Source of the DNA: a virus
IMG/VR virus record: IMGVR_UViG_3300025127_000350
Location: 1 to 20,983 of that record
Strand: one strand, 5' to 3'
DNA length: 20,983 nucleotides
In this document: in pieces, positions 1-5,954 of the stretch
Numbering within the stretch: position 1 is the stretch's first letter
Layout: every line of letters begins with the position of its first letter
Translations under genes and position numbers: made by a program
The notes under the pieces: generated by a model
Told to the model about the DNA's origin: nothing
What the model saw: the letters and a program-made list of their open reading frames with translations, nothing else
The model's database searches: none

Positions 1-283
1 TAGCATCAACCTTAGTTGTGCTGAAATGATGTGTCTCTCCACTATGAACGTGCATCACTTTGACATTAGTAATGAACTCAAGAAACTCTGCTGACAACTG
101 GTTTGCCAATAGAATACGAGGTGCAACAACCACAATGGTGCTACATGCTTCACTCTCAAACTCTCTCTTGGCATCCTGTATCATACAGATAGTCTTACCA
201 CCACCTGTGGGTACAATGACTTGACCTTTGTCGTTGTCAATCATTGCCTGTATTGCTTGCTCTTGGTGTGGTCTTAGTTGCAT
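1..283 (-). CDS. DEAD/DEAH-box SF2 helicase, partial (N-terminal part only)
   Basis: The ATG at 283-281 opens a frame that runs off the window edge, giving the first 94 residues. The N-terminus has a Q-motif-like MQLRPHQEQAI. A Walker A loop PTGGGKT follows at about residues 25-31, and a motif Ia-like VVVAPRILLANQL at about 50-62. This is the first RecA-like domain of a superfamily 2 ATPase of the ResIII/SSL2 type, which couples ATP hydrolysis to movement along or unwinding of nucleic acid. There is no room for the N-terminal DNA-binding domain of T4 UvsW, so it is UvsW-like only in its motor. An AAAGGA ribosome binding site lies about 5 nt before the ATG and supports the start. It follows the DNA methyltransferase by 22 nt in the same direction, so it may be a repair or recombination helicase or the motor of a restriction-like cassette. 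The downstream motifs (DEAD/DEAH box, domain 2) are outside the window. Confidence 0.85.
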   Translation of the reverse strand, partial: MQLRPHQEQAIQAMIDNDKGQVIVPTGGGKTICMIQDAKREFESEACSTIVVVAPRILLANQLSAEFLEFITNVKVMHVHSGETHHFSTTKVDA

Positions 284-304
284 AGATTTCCTTTTGATAT
301 ATTC

Positions 305-332
305 ATTATAGCAGTTGAGTCAATGGTGTCTC
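305..332 (-). promoter_or_regulatory. Possible sigma70-type promoter for the helicase gene
   Basis: Read on the minus strand, a GAGACA (-35 like, 4 of 6 to consensus) at 332-327 is followed after 16 nt by a perfect TATAAT at 310-305. It overlaps the last codons of the methyltransferase gene and would start transcription a few bases before the helicase ribosome binding site. In AT-rich DNA such a match can occur by chance. Confidence 0.25.
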
Positions 333-1106
333 TAAACTGTATGACACATTTTCATTTGGCACATGTGATTCTATCCAGTTCTTTGCTGTGTCAAAATAAT
401 CCTTGTCACTCTCAATACCAATATATTTTCGATTTGTATTAATACAAGCAATACATGTAGAACCAGACCCCATGCAATTATCAAGAATCACATCATTTTC
501 ATTTGAATATGTGTTGATGAAGTATTCTATCATGCCCACTGGTTTTTGTGTTGGATGAAACTTCAATGGATTATCATTATTAATTACTGGAAACTTTTGT
601 ACTGATCTAGGATAGCGATCAGTTGTAGTTCCATCATTACCAAATGTCTCTGTCAGATGATTATAGTTTCTCTTCTCTTTTGGGTGGGGTATATTTTTTC
701 TTGGTTTAACTGAACCAAATGGTTTGTGTCCAGTTGTCTTCTGTGGATTATAGGTTGGTAACTTGCGATAGAATATTAATATATTTTCGTGTGCTTTCAT
801 AGGCATCTTCTTTGCATTAAGATGTCCAGTTGCTTTGTTCTTCTCCCATATCCACTCATATCGAAATTGATTTGGATTTGAAACAATTAACTTAGATGTA
901 AAAGGTTGTTGTGATGTCAATATAATCGCACCATTTTCTTTTACTACTCGATTATATGCTCTCCATAAATCATCAAATGGTATGATACTATCCCATTTGT
1001 TTTGTGTTGTCCCATAAGGTAAGTCACAAAATACCATGTCAATGCAGTTGTCAGGTAAATCTTCCATGACATGAAGACAATCTCCTAAGAATATTTCACT
1101 ATTCAT
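306..1106 (-). CDS. Site-specific DNA methyltransferase, beta class (N6-adenine or N4-cytosine)
   Basis: This 266-residue protein transfers a methyl group from S-adenosylmethionine to an exocyclic amino group in DNA. The catalytic motif IV reads DLPYG at residues 28-32, a DPPY variant. The SAM-binding motif I comes late, as ILDNCMGSGST at about 207-217, preceded by the motif X-like HPTQKPV at about 184-190. The order IV, target recognition region, X, I defines the beta class. Length is normal for a phage orphan methylase and no motif is missing. Its start overlaps the end of the upstream nuclease-like gene by 8 nt, so the two are probably translated together; no strong ribosome binding site is visible. 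The helicase gene follows. It could protect phage DNA from host restriction, mark it, or serve as the modification part of a restriction-like pair. The target sequence cannot be read from the protein. Confidence 0.9.
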   Translation of the reverse strand: MNSEIFLGDCLHVMEDLPDNCIDMVFCDLPYGTTQNKWDSIIPFDDLWRAYNRVVKENGAIILTSQQPFTSKLIVSNPNQFRYEWIWEKNKATGHLNAKKMPMKAHENILIFYRKLPTYNPQKTTGHKPFGSVKPRKNIPHPKEKRNYNHLTETFGNDGTTTDRYPRSVQKFPVINNDNPLKFHPTQKPVGMIEYFINTYSNENDVILDNCMGSGSTCIACINTNRKYIGIESDKDYFDTAKNWIESHVPNENVSYSLETPLTQLL

Positions 1107-1686
1107 TTACAACAAACTCATCAAGATTTTCTACCATTATATCATAAAATTCATCTTTTGTCTTCTTTTGTTTTACATCCTTGATGTCAAAGAATACATC
1201 CATAATACCTATAAGTTGACCATACTGTTTCTTTAAGACACCATTAATCTTGGTGCGATTCTTTGCTGATATTACATCATCATAACCACCTACCGTTCCA
1301 TCTTTTTTAAATCTTGGTGCAACTCTTGGCAACACACTCACAAATAATACTTTCTCTAAATTTAATTCTGGTGCAAATGCTATTCTTGCTGCTTCTCCTA
1401 TGGTTGTGTTAGCATAGTTTTTGATATTTTTATTTACATTACTATTCATTGCTTTTGCCAGTATGCAAACTTTCAATTCGCCATCAATATTGAAACCCGC
1501 AATATCAATATCAAATGTACCTCCAAAGGCATCGTTAGATAGTTTATATTCAAATTTCCAATCTAAATCATTCCATTGAGGATTCTTTACAAGGATTTCA
1601 TTTAATAGTACATCATGCAAGTCATCGGTTCTCTTAGATGATCTCACATTCTGAAATGATGTTTGTAAAAATTCTGGTAATTTCAT
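1099..1686 (-). CDS. Uncharacterised protein with PD-(D/E)XK nuclease-like pattern
   Basis: No close family was recognised. The ATG at 1686 gives 195 residues. A TTG four codons upstream (1698-1696) has an AGGA four bases before it and is an alternative start. The core resembles a restriction-endonuclease fold: an acidic strand FDIDIAG (Asp59, Asp61), a turn NIDGE, then a second strand KVCILAKA (72-79) and a polar NSNVNKN stretch. In active PD-(D/E)XK enzymes the second strand carries (D/E)-X-K; here it is Leu76-Ala77-Lys78, so one metal-binding acidic residue is replaced. The gene overlaps the methyltransferase by 8 nt in the same direction, the arrangement expected of a type II restriction-modification pair. 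It may be an active variant, an inactive relic or a DNA-binding partner. The gene is confident; the nuclease assignment is tentative. Confidence 0.6.
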   Translation of the reverse strand: MKLPEFLQTSFQNVRSSKRTDDLHDVLLNEILVKNPQWNDLDWKFEYKLSNDAFGGTFDIDIAGFNIDGELKVCILAKAMNSNVNKNIKNYANTTIGEAARIAFAPELNLEKVLFVSVLPRVAPRFKKDGTVGGYDDVISAKNRTKINGVLKKQYGQLIGIMDVFFDIKDVKQKKTKDEFYDIMVENLDEFVVNE

Positions 1687-1706
1687 GGGATCTGTCAATT
1701 AATCCT

Positions 1707-1712
1707 ATTATA
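1707..1712 (-). promoter_or_regulatory. Possible -10 element upstream of the nuclease-like gene
   Basis: A perfect TATAAT is read on the minus strand at 1712-1707. No good -35 hexamer lies 16-18 nt upstream. If used, transcription would begin near 1700. That would remove the AGGA in front of the TTG start and favour the ATG at 1686. Confidence 0.25.
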
Positions 1713-1742
1713 GTGCATGTACATTTCCCTGCAATAGCATGT

Positions 1743-1788
1743 GTGTCACTATGTCAACTGACACAGTTAACACGAGACAATCTGTCTC
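1743..1788. repeat. Cluster of short inverted repeats in the 1687-1903 intergenic gap
   Basis: Three symmetric elements lie within 46 nt. GTGTCA at 1743-1748 pairs with TGACAC at 1759-1764. Nested inside, TGTCA at 1752-1756 pairs with TGACA at 1759-1763 across a two-base centre. GAGACA at 1774-1779 pairs with TGTCTC at 1783-1788 across three bases. No T-tract follows on either strand, so an intrinsic terminator is unlikely. The position upstream of the nuclease-like and methyltransferase genes fits an operator or a processed RNA hairpin. Nothing else clear was found in the rest of this gap. Confidence 0.45.
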
Positions 1789-1903
1789 AAAGTGAGAGAA
1801 GTAAGAATCGTATTATTCTACGTCTGTTTATGACCTCTGCACCATCCCTTCAAAAAATTTATAGTATCTCCCGAACAAACCATACAAAGGTATGTATGTA
1901 AAA

Positions 1904-2998
1904 TCAAAATTCTACACCATCTTTCCAATTATTAAAGTTTATTTTTTTCCATTGACCATATTTCTCAGGATCATTTTTTTCATCACTTATCATTTCATAA
2001 AATTTGTCATCAGGATTAAATGGTAGAGACTTAGCATATTCCCAGAATGGTGTGTCATACTTCGAACCATATTGATAATGCCACAATATAATGTTTTCAA
2101 GTTGTTTCATATTTGTTTTTATTTTCTCATTACAATAGTCAACTGTTTGTATCTTAAAAATTGCATCCCACGATTGCCTACAAATGTACTGATAAAATGC
2201 AACTGCTGTTGCTTCCATCGGTTCAATAAATCCATACATGTTGCCCTGCAAGATAGTTCTTTCGCCAACATAAAAATTCTTTGCTCTATAATTTTCAAAC
2301 TTTAATTCATCATTTATCTCGTCAATTTCAAATCTTTTGACAAAATCAATGATCGCATCCTCTCTGTCAGTTATTGTGTCATTGAATAAGTATCCATAGG
2401 ATACACTATCTTGATTTGGAATTACAAATGTCCATCCATTTGGTGTTGCAACTGCCTTTGTGTAAATTAAATCAGTATCTCGCCCTTTCTTTTTTGACAA
2501 GAGAACACTATTCAAAGGATTGACCAGTGATTCGTAATTACTCCTATCTCGATTATGTCTTCCTCGACAATCAAAAATTATATCAGCATCAATTTCTTTC
2601 TCAGGATTAATTATATTTTTCTCGTAGACCGTAAATAAATTAGATTCTAGTACCCTCTCAGATAATTTTTTAGGTACGAAGTGCATCGCAATATTAGGCA
2701 TTTCAAAGGGATGAAATATTTTATCATTTTTCTTTCCCCAATTCTCGTAGAGTATACCTGACTTAAATGTTGCTCCTATCTTATTATCATACCAATTCAT
2801 TCCTATTGTTGAACCGATCAAATCTAAAATAGGTAGTGTTGTTCCTTGACCTACTTTTTCAATTGGATGTTCATCTGGACTGTGATAAATTGATATTTCA
2901 AAACTGTCGCAGTTTTTATCCTCTATAAGATATTTGTAAAAGTGAAGAGCAGTGATGCAACCTGCATTTCCTGCACCAATTATCGCTATTTTAATCAT
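1904..2998 (-). CDS. FAD-dependent tryptophan-halogenase-like protein
   Basis: Flavin-dependent halogenases use FADH2, oxygen and chloride or bromide to halogenate an aromatic ring such as that of tryptophan. The N-terminus IAIIGAGNAG (residues 5-13) is the GxGxxG dinucleotide-binding turn. VGQGTTLPILDLIG (49-62) matches the conserved segment after the FAD strand. GATFKSGILYENW (75-87) places a lysine at residue 79, the family's catalytic lysine position. The halogenase signature WxWxIP appears as WTFVIP (189-194), with the second Trp replaced by Phe. GFIEPMEATA (256-265) matches the segment holding the catalytic glutamate, here Glu262. At 364 residues it is much shorter than bacterial tryptophan halogenases (about 500 or more), the loss being mainly C-terminal and in loops. 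It has its own promoter and is divergent from the oxygenase operon. The substrate is unknown, and other flavin oxygenation chemistry cannot be excluded. Confidence 0.85.
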   Translation of the reverse strand: MIKIAIIGAGNAGCITALHFYKYLIEDKNCDSFEISIYHSPDEHPIEKVGQGTTLPILDLIGSTIGMNWYDNKIGATFKSGILYENWGKKNDKIFHPFEMPNIAMHFVPKKLSERVLESNLFTVYEKNIINPEKEIDADIIFDCRGRHNRDRSNYESLVNPLNSVLLSKKKGRDTDLIYTKAVATPNGWTFVIPNQDSVSYGYLFNDTITDREDAIIDFVKRFEIDEINDELKFENYRAKNFYVGERTILQGNMYGFIEPMEATAVAFYQYICRQSWDAIFKIQTVDYCNEKIKTNMKQLENIILWHYQYGSKYDTPFWEYAKSLPFNPDDKFYEMISDEKNDPEKYGQWKKINFNNWKDGVEF

Positions 2999-3017
2999 TT
3001 ATTTTTTTCATAATTTA

Positions 3018-3046
3018 ATTATATCACTTTAAACTCACTTTGACAA
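3018..3046 (-). promoter_or_regulatory. Sigma70-type promoter of the halogenase gene
   Basis: On the minus strand, TTGTCA (3046-3041, 5 of 6 to consensus) is followed after exactly 17 nt by a perfect TATAAT (3023-3018). Transcription would begin near 3010, giving a leader of about 12 nt to the ATG at 2998. Its -35 overlaps the -35 of the opposite promoter. Confidence 0.7.
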
Positions 3047-3067
3047 GTAACATATATATGCTATAAT
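3040..3067 (+). promoter_or_regulatory. Consensus sigma70-type promoter of the 2OG oxygenase operon
   Basis: A perfect TTGACA at 3040-3045 and a perfect TATAAT at 3062-3067 are separated by 16 nt. Transcription would start near 3074, giving a leader of about 15 nt before the ATG at 3089. The -35 shares five bases (3041-3045) with the divergent halogenase promoter. Confidence 0.75.
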
Positions 3068-3079
3068 ACCATTAATGGT
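3068..3079. promoter_or_regulatory. 12-bp perfect palindrome over the oxygenase operon start site
   Basis: ACCATTAATGGT reads the same on both strands. It sits directly after the TATAAT and spans the expected start point, a typical place for a repressor dimer site. It could also be a chance palindrome of the AT-rich leader. No other copy was noticed in the window. Confidence 0.4.
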
Positions 3080-3088
3080 TGATTATGT

Positions 3089-3676
3089 ATGTCTGATAAA
3101 GGTAATGATCGAATTACTGATTTTATAATTCGATATGAAAAAATATTTACAAGAGAAGAGTGTCGTCAGTTGATTGAAAAAATTGATTTTTATGATGATA
3201 ATGCATTGCTTTATCCTCAACCTGACAATAATAAAATATTTCAAGATCAAGATGCAGTAAATGTTTTCTCTACGTCTGATTTAACTTTACCAGAATCATC
3301 TTTCATATGCGATCAAATTTTTCCAAAGATCAATCCATGTATTAAGAATTATCTTGATAGATTTCCACTACTAGGAAGAAGAAAATTTTCAATACATGAT
3401 ATTAAAATAAAAAAAATAAAATGTGGTGCAGGATTTCATCAATGGCACTATGAGAATGGTTATGTATATGATGTTCGTAGAACATTTGTTATACAAATCT
3501 ATATTAATGATGATTTTGATGGTGGTGAAACAGAATTTTTATATCAAAATAAAAGAGAGAAGGCAGTTGCAGGTGATGTTTTAATATTTCCCTGTCAATA
3601 TACTCACGTTCATAGAGGTAATCCACCAATAAACGGGGATAAATATCTCGTAACCTCTTGGGCTTGGTTGCAATAA
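3089..3676 (+). CDS. 2-oxoglutarate/Fe(II)-dependent oxygenase (prolyl-4-hydroxylase-like), first of three
   Basis: This 195-residue protein has the double-stranded beta-helix core of the 2OG-Fe(II) oxygenase superfamily, which couples 2-oxoglutarate decarboxylation to hydroxylation of a substrate. The facial triad appears as HYE (His120, Glu122) and THVHRG (His175 the likely third ligand), with Lys185 in GDKYLVTSW ten residues later as the 2-oxoglutarate anchor. The DGGETEFLY turn (144-152) and AGDVLIFP (161-168) are classic for P4H-like domains. The first acidic ligand is Glu instead of the usual Asp. There is no signal peptide or membrane segment, so it should act in the cytoplasm. It is the first gene of a three-gene operon behind a consensus promoter. 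The ribosome binding site is weak. The substrate is unknown: a protein proline, a phage structural protein or a small molecule. Confidence 0.85.
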   Translation: MSDKGNDRITDFIIRYEKIFTREECRQLIEKIDFYDDNALLYPQPDNNKIFQDQDAVNVFSTSDLTLPESSFICDQIFPKINPCIKNYLDRFPLLGRRKFSIHDIKIKKIKCGAGFHQWHYENGYVYDVRRTFVIQIYINDDFDGGETEFLYQNKREKAVAGDVLIFPCQYTHVHRGNPPINGDKYLVTSWAWLQ

Positions 3677-3680
3677 TAAT

Positions 3681-4346
3681 ATGAAAGAAAGATTAGAAGC
3701 AGAATTATTCGTAGAACCATTTCCATTAATGGTCGTTAATAATTTTTATAATGATTTTGAACTCGCATTAATATGGCAAGAATTAATGTTTTACACTGCC
3801 CCTAATAAACTTCTCGCAGCAGAAAATTATGGTGGGGTAGTTGGTAAAACAAATGCAAAAGCATTAGTACTTGATGATATATACATCAATCATAGTAAAA
3901 CTAAGGAAGATGGTATAAATTTTAGAAATTTATCGAATATACTTACTGTCAATCGTAAACTTTTTAGATGCGGTGTGCTTGAAAAGTTTTCCGAACTTCA
4001 TGGTTGCACTAGCATAGCAACTAAATCAAATCACGACACTACTAAAGTTAGATATTATCATAATAATGAATATTACGATCCTCATACAGATAGTTCTACA
4101 CAATTTCTCGCATTTTCATATTTTTATAGAGAACCTAAAAAATTTAAAGGCGGTGATTTAATTTTCCCAAAGTATGATTTCAAAATACCATGCAACAATA
4201 ATACAATGGTCATCTTTCCAGGTTGGGTGGAGCATGGCGTAAGAAAAGTCACAATTGAAGATTCTGATTATTTTGATGGGTGGGGAAGATACGCTATCAC
4301 ATCATTCTTTGGGTGTAAGTATAGGAATACTTTATCGGCAAAGTAA
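3681..4346 (+). CDS. 2-oxoglutarate/Fe(II)-dependent oxygenase, second of three
   Basis: This 221-residue oxygenase keeps the canonical HxD...H...R set. HTD lies at residues 135-137 in YYDPHTDSST, the distal His185 in GWVEHGVRKV, and Arg203 in GRYAITSFF. The KGGDLIFPKYDFKIP segment (156-170) matches the GGxLxFP strand of the superfamily. The N-terminal 110 residues vary most and probably shape the substrate pocket. It differs from its two neighbours by having Asp in place of Glu in the triad and Arg in place of Lys as the anchor, so it is not a recent duplicate of either. The ATG lies 4 nt after the stop of the first oxygenase and lacks a clear Shine-Dalgarno, so translational coupling is likely. 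The substrate is unknown. Confidence 0.83.
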   Translation: MKERLEAELFVEPFPLMVVNNFYNDFELALIWQELMFYTAPNKLLAAENYGGVVGKTNAKALVLDDIYINHSKTKEDGINFRNLSNILTVNRKLFRCGVLEKFSELHGCTSIATKSNHDTTKVRYYHNNEYYDPHTDSSTQFLAFSYFYREPKKFKGGDLIFPKYDFKIPCNNNTMVIFPGWVEHGVRKVTIEDSDYFDGWGRYAITSFFGCKYRNTLSAK

Positions 4347-4347
4347 G

Positions 4348-4908
4348 GTGCATCTTAATTATATTGCAATTTATGAAAATGCTCTCTCAGATGATGAGTG
4401 TGACTTAATAATTGATGAATTTGAAAAAGAAAAACAACTACATCATAAAGGATGTAGCGGTAATGGTCGGGTAAGGTCAACAACAAAAAAATCTACTGAT
4501 ATCACATATAATATCAACTCTGACTGTTTAACCTCACAAATCATATCAGATCATTTAGAGGATCATGTCGAGAAATATCTGGTGCAATATCCTGATATAA
4601 ACAATTATATAAAACAATGGCATTGTCTTTCTGATTATAACATTCAAAGATATTTTCCTGGTGAGGGTTTTTATAAACCTCATTGTGAAAATTGTGATAA
4701 GGAAAGTTCTTATCGTGTTCTAGTATGGATGTTTTATCTTAATGATGTTCCAGACGGTGGAACTTTATTTCCAACACTTGAAGTGGGTATTAAGGCAAAA
4801 AAAGGTAGATTAGTCCTTTGGCCATCTTATTGGACTCATGTTCACATGGGTCAAATTAGTCACACACATATGAAATATATCGCAACAGGTTGGTTTGGGT
4901 TTATTTAA
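4348..4908 (+). CDS. 2-oxoglutarate/Fe(II)-dependent oxygenase (prolyl-4-hydroxylase-like), third of three
   Basis: From the GTG at 4348, one base after the previous stop codon, the protein has 186 residues and begins with the P4H-like strand-helix IAIYENALSDDECD. This is why GTG is preferred. The frame is open further upstream, to an ATG at 4276 and a TTG at 4255, but that part overlaps the previous gene and does not look like the family. The triad is HCE (His112, Glu114) with THVHMG (His166), and the anchor is Lys176 in MKYIATGW, the same H-to-K spacing of ten as the first oxygenase. DGGTLFP (136-142) is the core turn. It resembles the first oxygenase more than the second, including the Glu ligand, which suggests an old duplication. 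Its end overlaps the convergent structural gene by 4 nt, leaving no room for a terminator. The substrate is unknown. Confidence 0.8.
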   Translation: MHLNYIAIYENALSDDECDLIIDEFEKEKQLHHKGCSGNGRVRSTTKKSTDITYNINSDCLTSQIISDHLEDHVEKYLVQYPDINNYIKQWHCLSDYNIQRYFPGEGFYKPHCENCDKESSYRVLVWMFYLNDVPDGGTLFPTLEVGIKAKKGRLVLWPSYWTHVHMGQISHTHMKYIATGWFGFI

Positions 4909-5951
4909 TAAAAAATAAATTGTCTTCCACCTTCTCCACCAGGTTTCGCATTATCATTGGTAGGTCCTCTGGGTGAGTTAGCACCAGCAGCACCATTAGA
5001 ATCTGAATTTGCGCCAAGTATTTCACCACCTTCACCACCATCTCCACCTTGTGCTTCTTCGTCATCCCCACCTTCGCCAGGATTTCCACCACGATTTTTC
5101 TCACCAACTTCACCATTAGAACCACTATCACGACCTGATCCACCTTCACCACCATTACCAGCAGGAAATCCTCGACCTCCTCCTCCTCCACCGCCACCAG
5201 CAGAGTTTGGGTCTCTCCAATCATCTTGTTCACCACCTGCACCACCACCGCCTCCGCCACCACCAGCGACGATACGATTTGTAGGAGAGTTAGATGATTC
5301 AGTTATTGCTTCTCCATTTACGATTGTTCCACTTATTATCTTCATCGCACTCGATCCTTTACCACCAGCAGTTGCTACATTATTATTTGAGTTTGCTCCT
5401 CTTCCACCATTTCCTCCTTTTCCGTAAACTCTCCCATTAGTACCAACATCAACAAATAAATCTGTTGAATTTGGCCAACCAGCCGAATTGGTATTATTGT
5501 TGTTATTACCTGTTCTTATTGCCACATCATCCTTATCAGAAGCACCTGATGACCCAAAGTGTTTATTAATATGAATTATTACTTTCTTTCCACCTTGCCA
5601 TCCTGACTTAGGTATAGAAGTTCTATCTGTACCACTTTTATTTCCTACTACATCGTATCTGTTATTATTAAAGGCACCAGTATATACATCAAAATTAGCA
5701 CTCGTATTAGAGTTAGTGCCATTACCATATACATTACTATATAAGTCTACTACTATGTTTGCTTGCTTACCATAAAATTGACTGAATTTTATAGGACTAT
5801 TTCCCTGAGGAATACCACTATCTAATGGTAAATTATTTAAATCACCATAATCCTCTGATACCCTATAATTACCTAGTTTGTTACCTGTTGGATTCCCAAA
5901 CTCTGTTTTAATATCGTTATATGAAATTGCTCCAGAATTTTGTAATGCCAT
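4905..5951 (-). CDS. Glycine-rich virion protein, probable gp38-like distal adhesin
   Basis: The 348-residue protein begins MALQNSGAISYNDIKTEFG and has SPIKFSQFYGK at 52-62. This N-terminal module, typical of small virion proteins in marine T4-like phages, probably attaches to another fibre. A polar, Asn-rich segment spans about 70-170. From about 172 the chain is dominated by glycine, with runs at 230-240 and 252-259 and many G-G-x and G-E-G-G units to residue 342, ending in aromatic FIFY. Such patterns resemble the polyglycine-II sandwich of gp38-type adhesins in T-even-like phages, in which variable loops between glycine strands bind the host receptor. It is the last gene of the structural block, directly after the fibre genes, the usual place of an adhesin or fibre assembly factor. 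Function is inferred from composition and position; a collagen-like decoration protein is the alternative. Confidence 0.7.
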   Translation of the reverse strand: MALQNSGAISYNDIKTEFGNPTGNKLGNYRVSEDYGDLNNLPLDSGIPQGNSPIKFSQFYGKQANIVVDLYSNVYGNGTNSNTSANFDVYTGAFNNNRYDVVGNKSGTDRTSIPKSGWQGGKKVIIHINKHFGSSGASDKDDVAIRTGNNNNNTNSAGWPNSTDLFVDVGTNGRVYGKGGNGGRGANSNNNVATAGGKGSSAMKIISGTIVNGEAITESSNSPTNRIVAGGGGGGGGAGGEQDDWRDPNSAGGGGGGGGRGFPAGNGGEGGSGRDSGSNGEVGEKNRGGNPGEGGDDEEAQGGDGGEGGEILGANSDSNGAAGANSPRGPTNDNAKPGGEGGRQFIFY

Positions 5952-5954
5952 ATT

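Noticed and set aside
1801-1870. Possible tRNA-like or late-promoter element in the intergenic gap
   Set aside because: No acceptor stem or T-arm could be formed, and the TATAAATT at 1863-1856 on the minus strand is an isolated match in AT-rich DNA far from a start codon.
1881-1894. Inverted repeat CATAC-AAAG-GTATG after the halogenase gene
   Set aside because: The stem is only 5 bp and no T-tract follows on the minus strand, so it is not convincing as a terminator.
1638-1901. Plus-strand open frame of 87 codons over the intergenic gap
   Set aside because: It overlaps the nuclease-like gene antisense, has no ribosome binding site, and its translation looks like random non-coding composition.
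4901-5263. Val-rich minus-strand open frame in a second frame
   Set aside because: It lies wholly inside the glycine-rich gene and owes its length to the repetitive composition; no ribosome binding site.
4957-5427. Proline-rich plus-strand open frame
   Set aside because: It is the complement of the glycine-rich codons of the minus-strand adhesin gene; the proline runs follow from the GGN codons. No start signal or own promoter.
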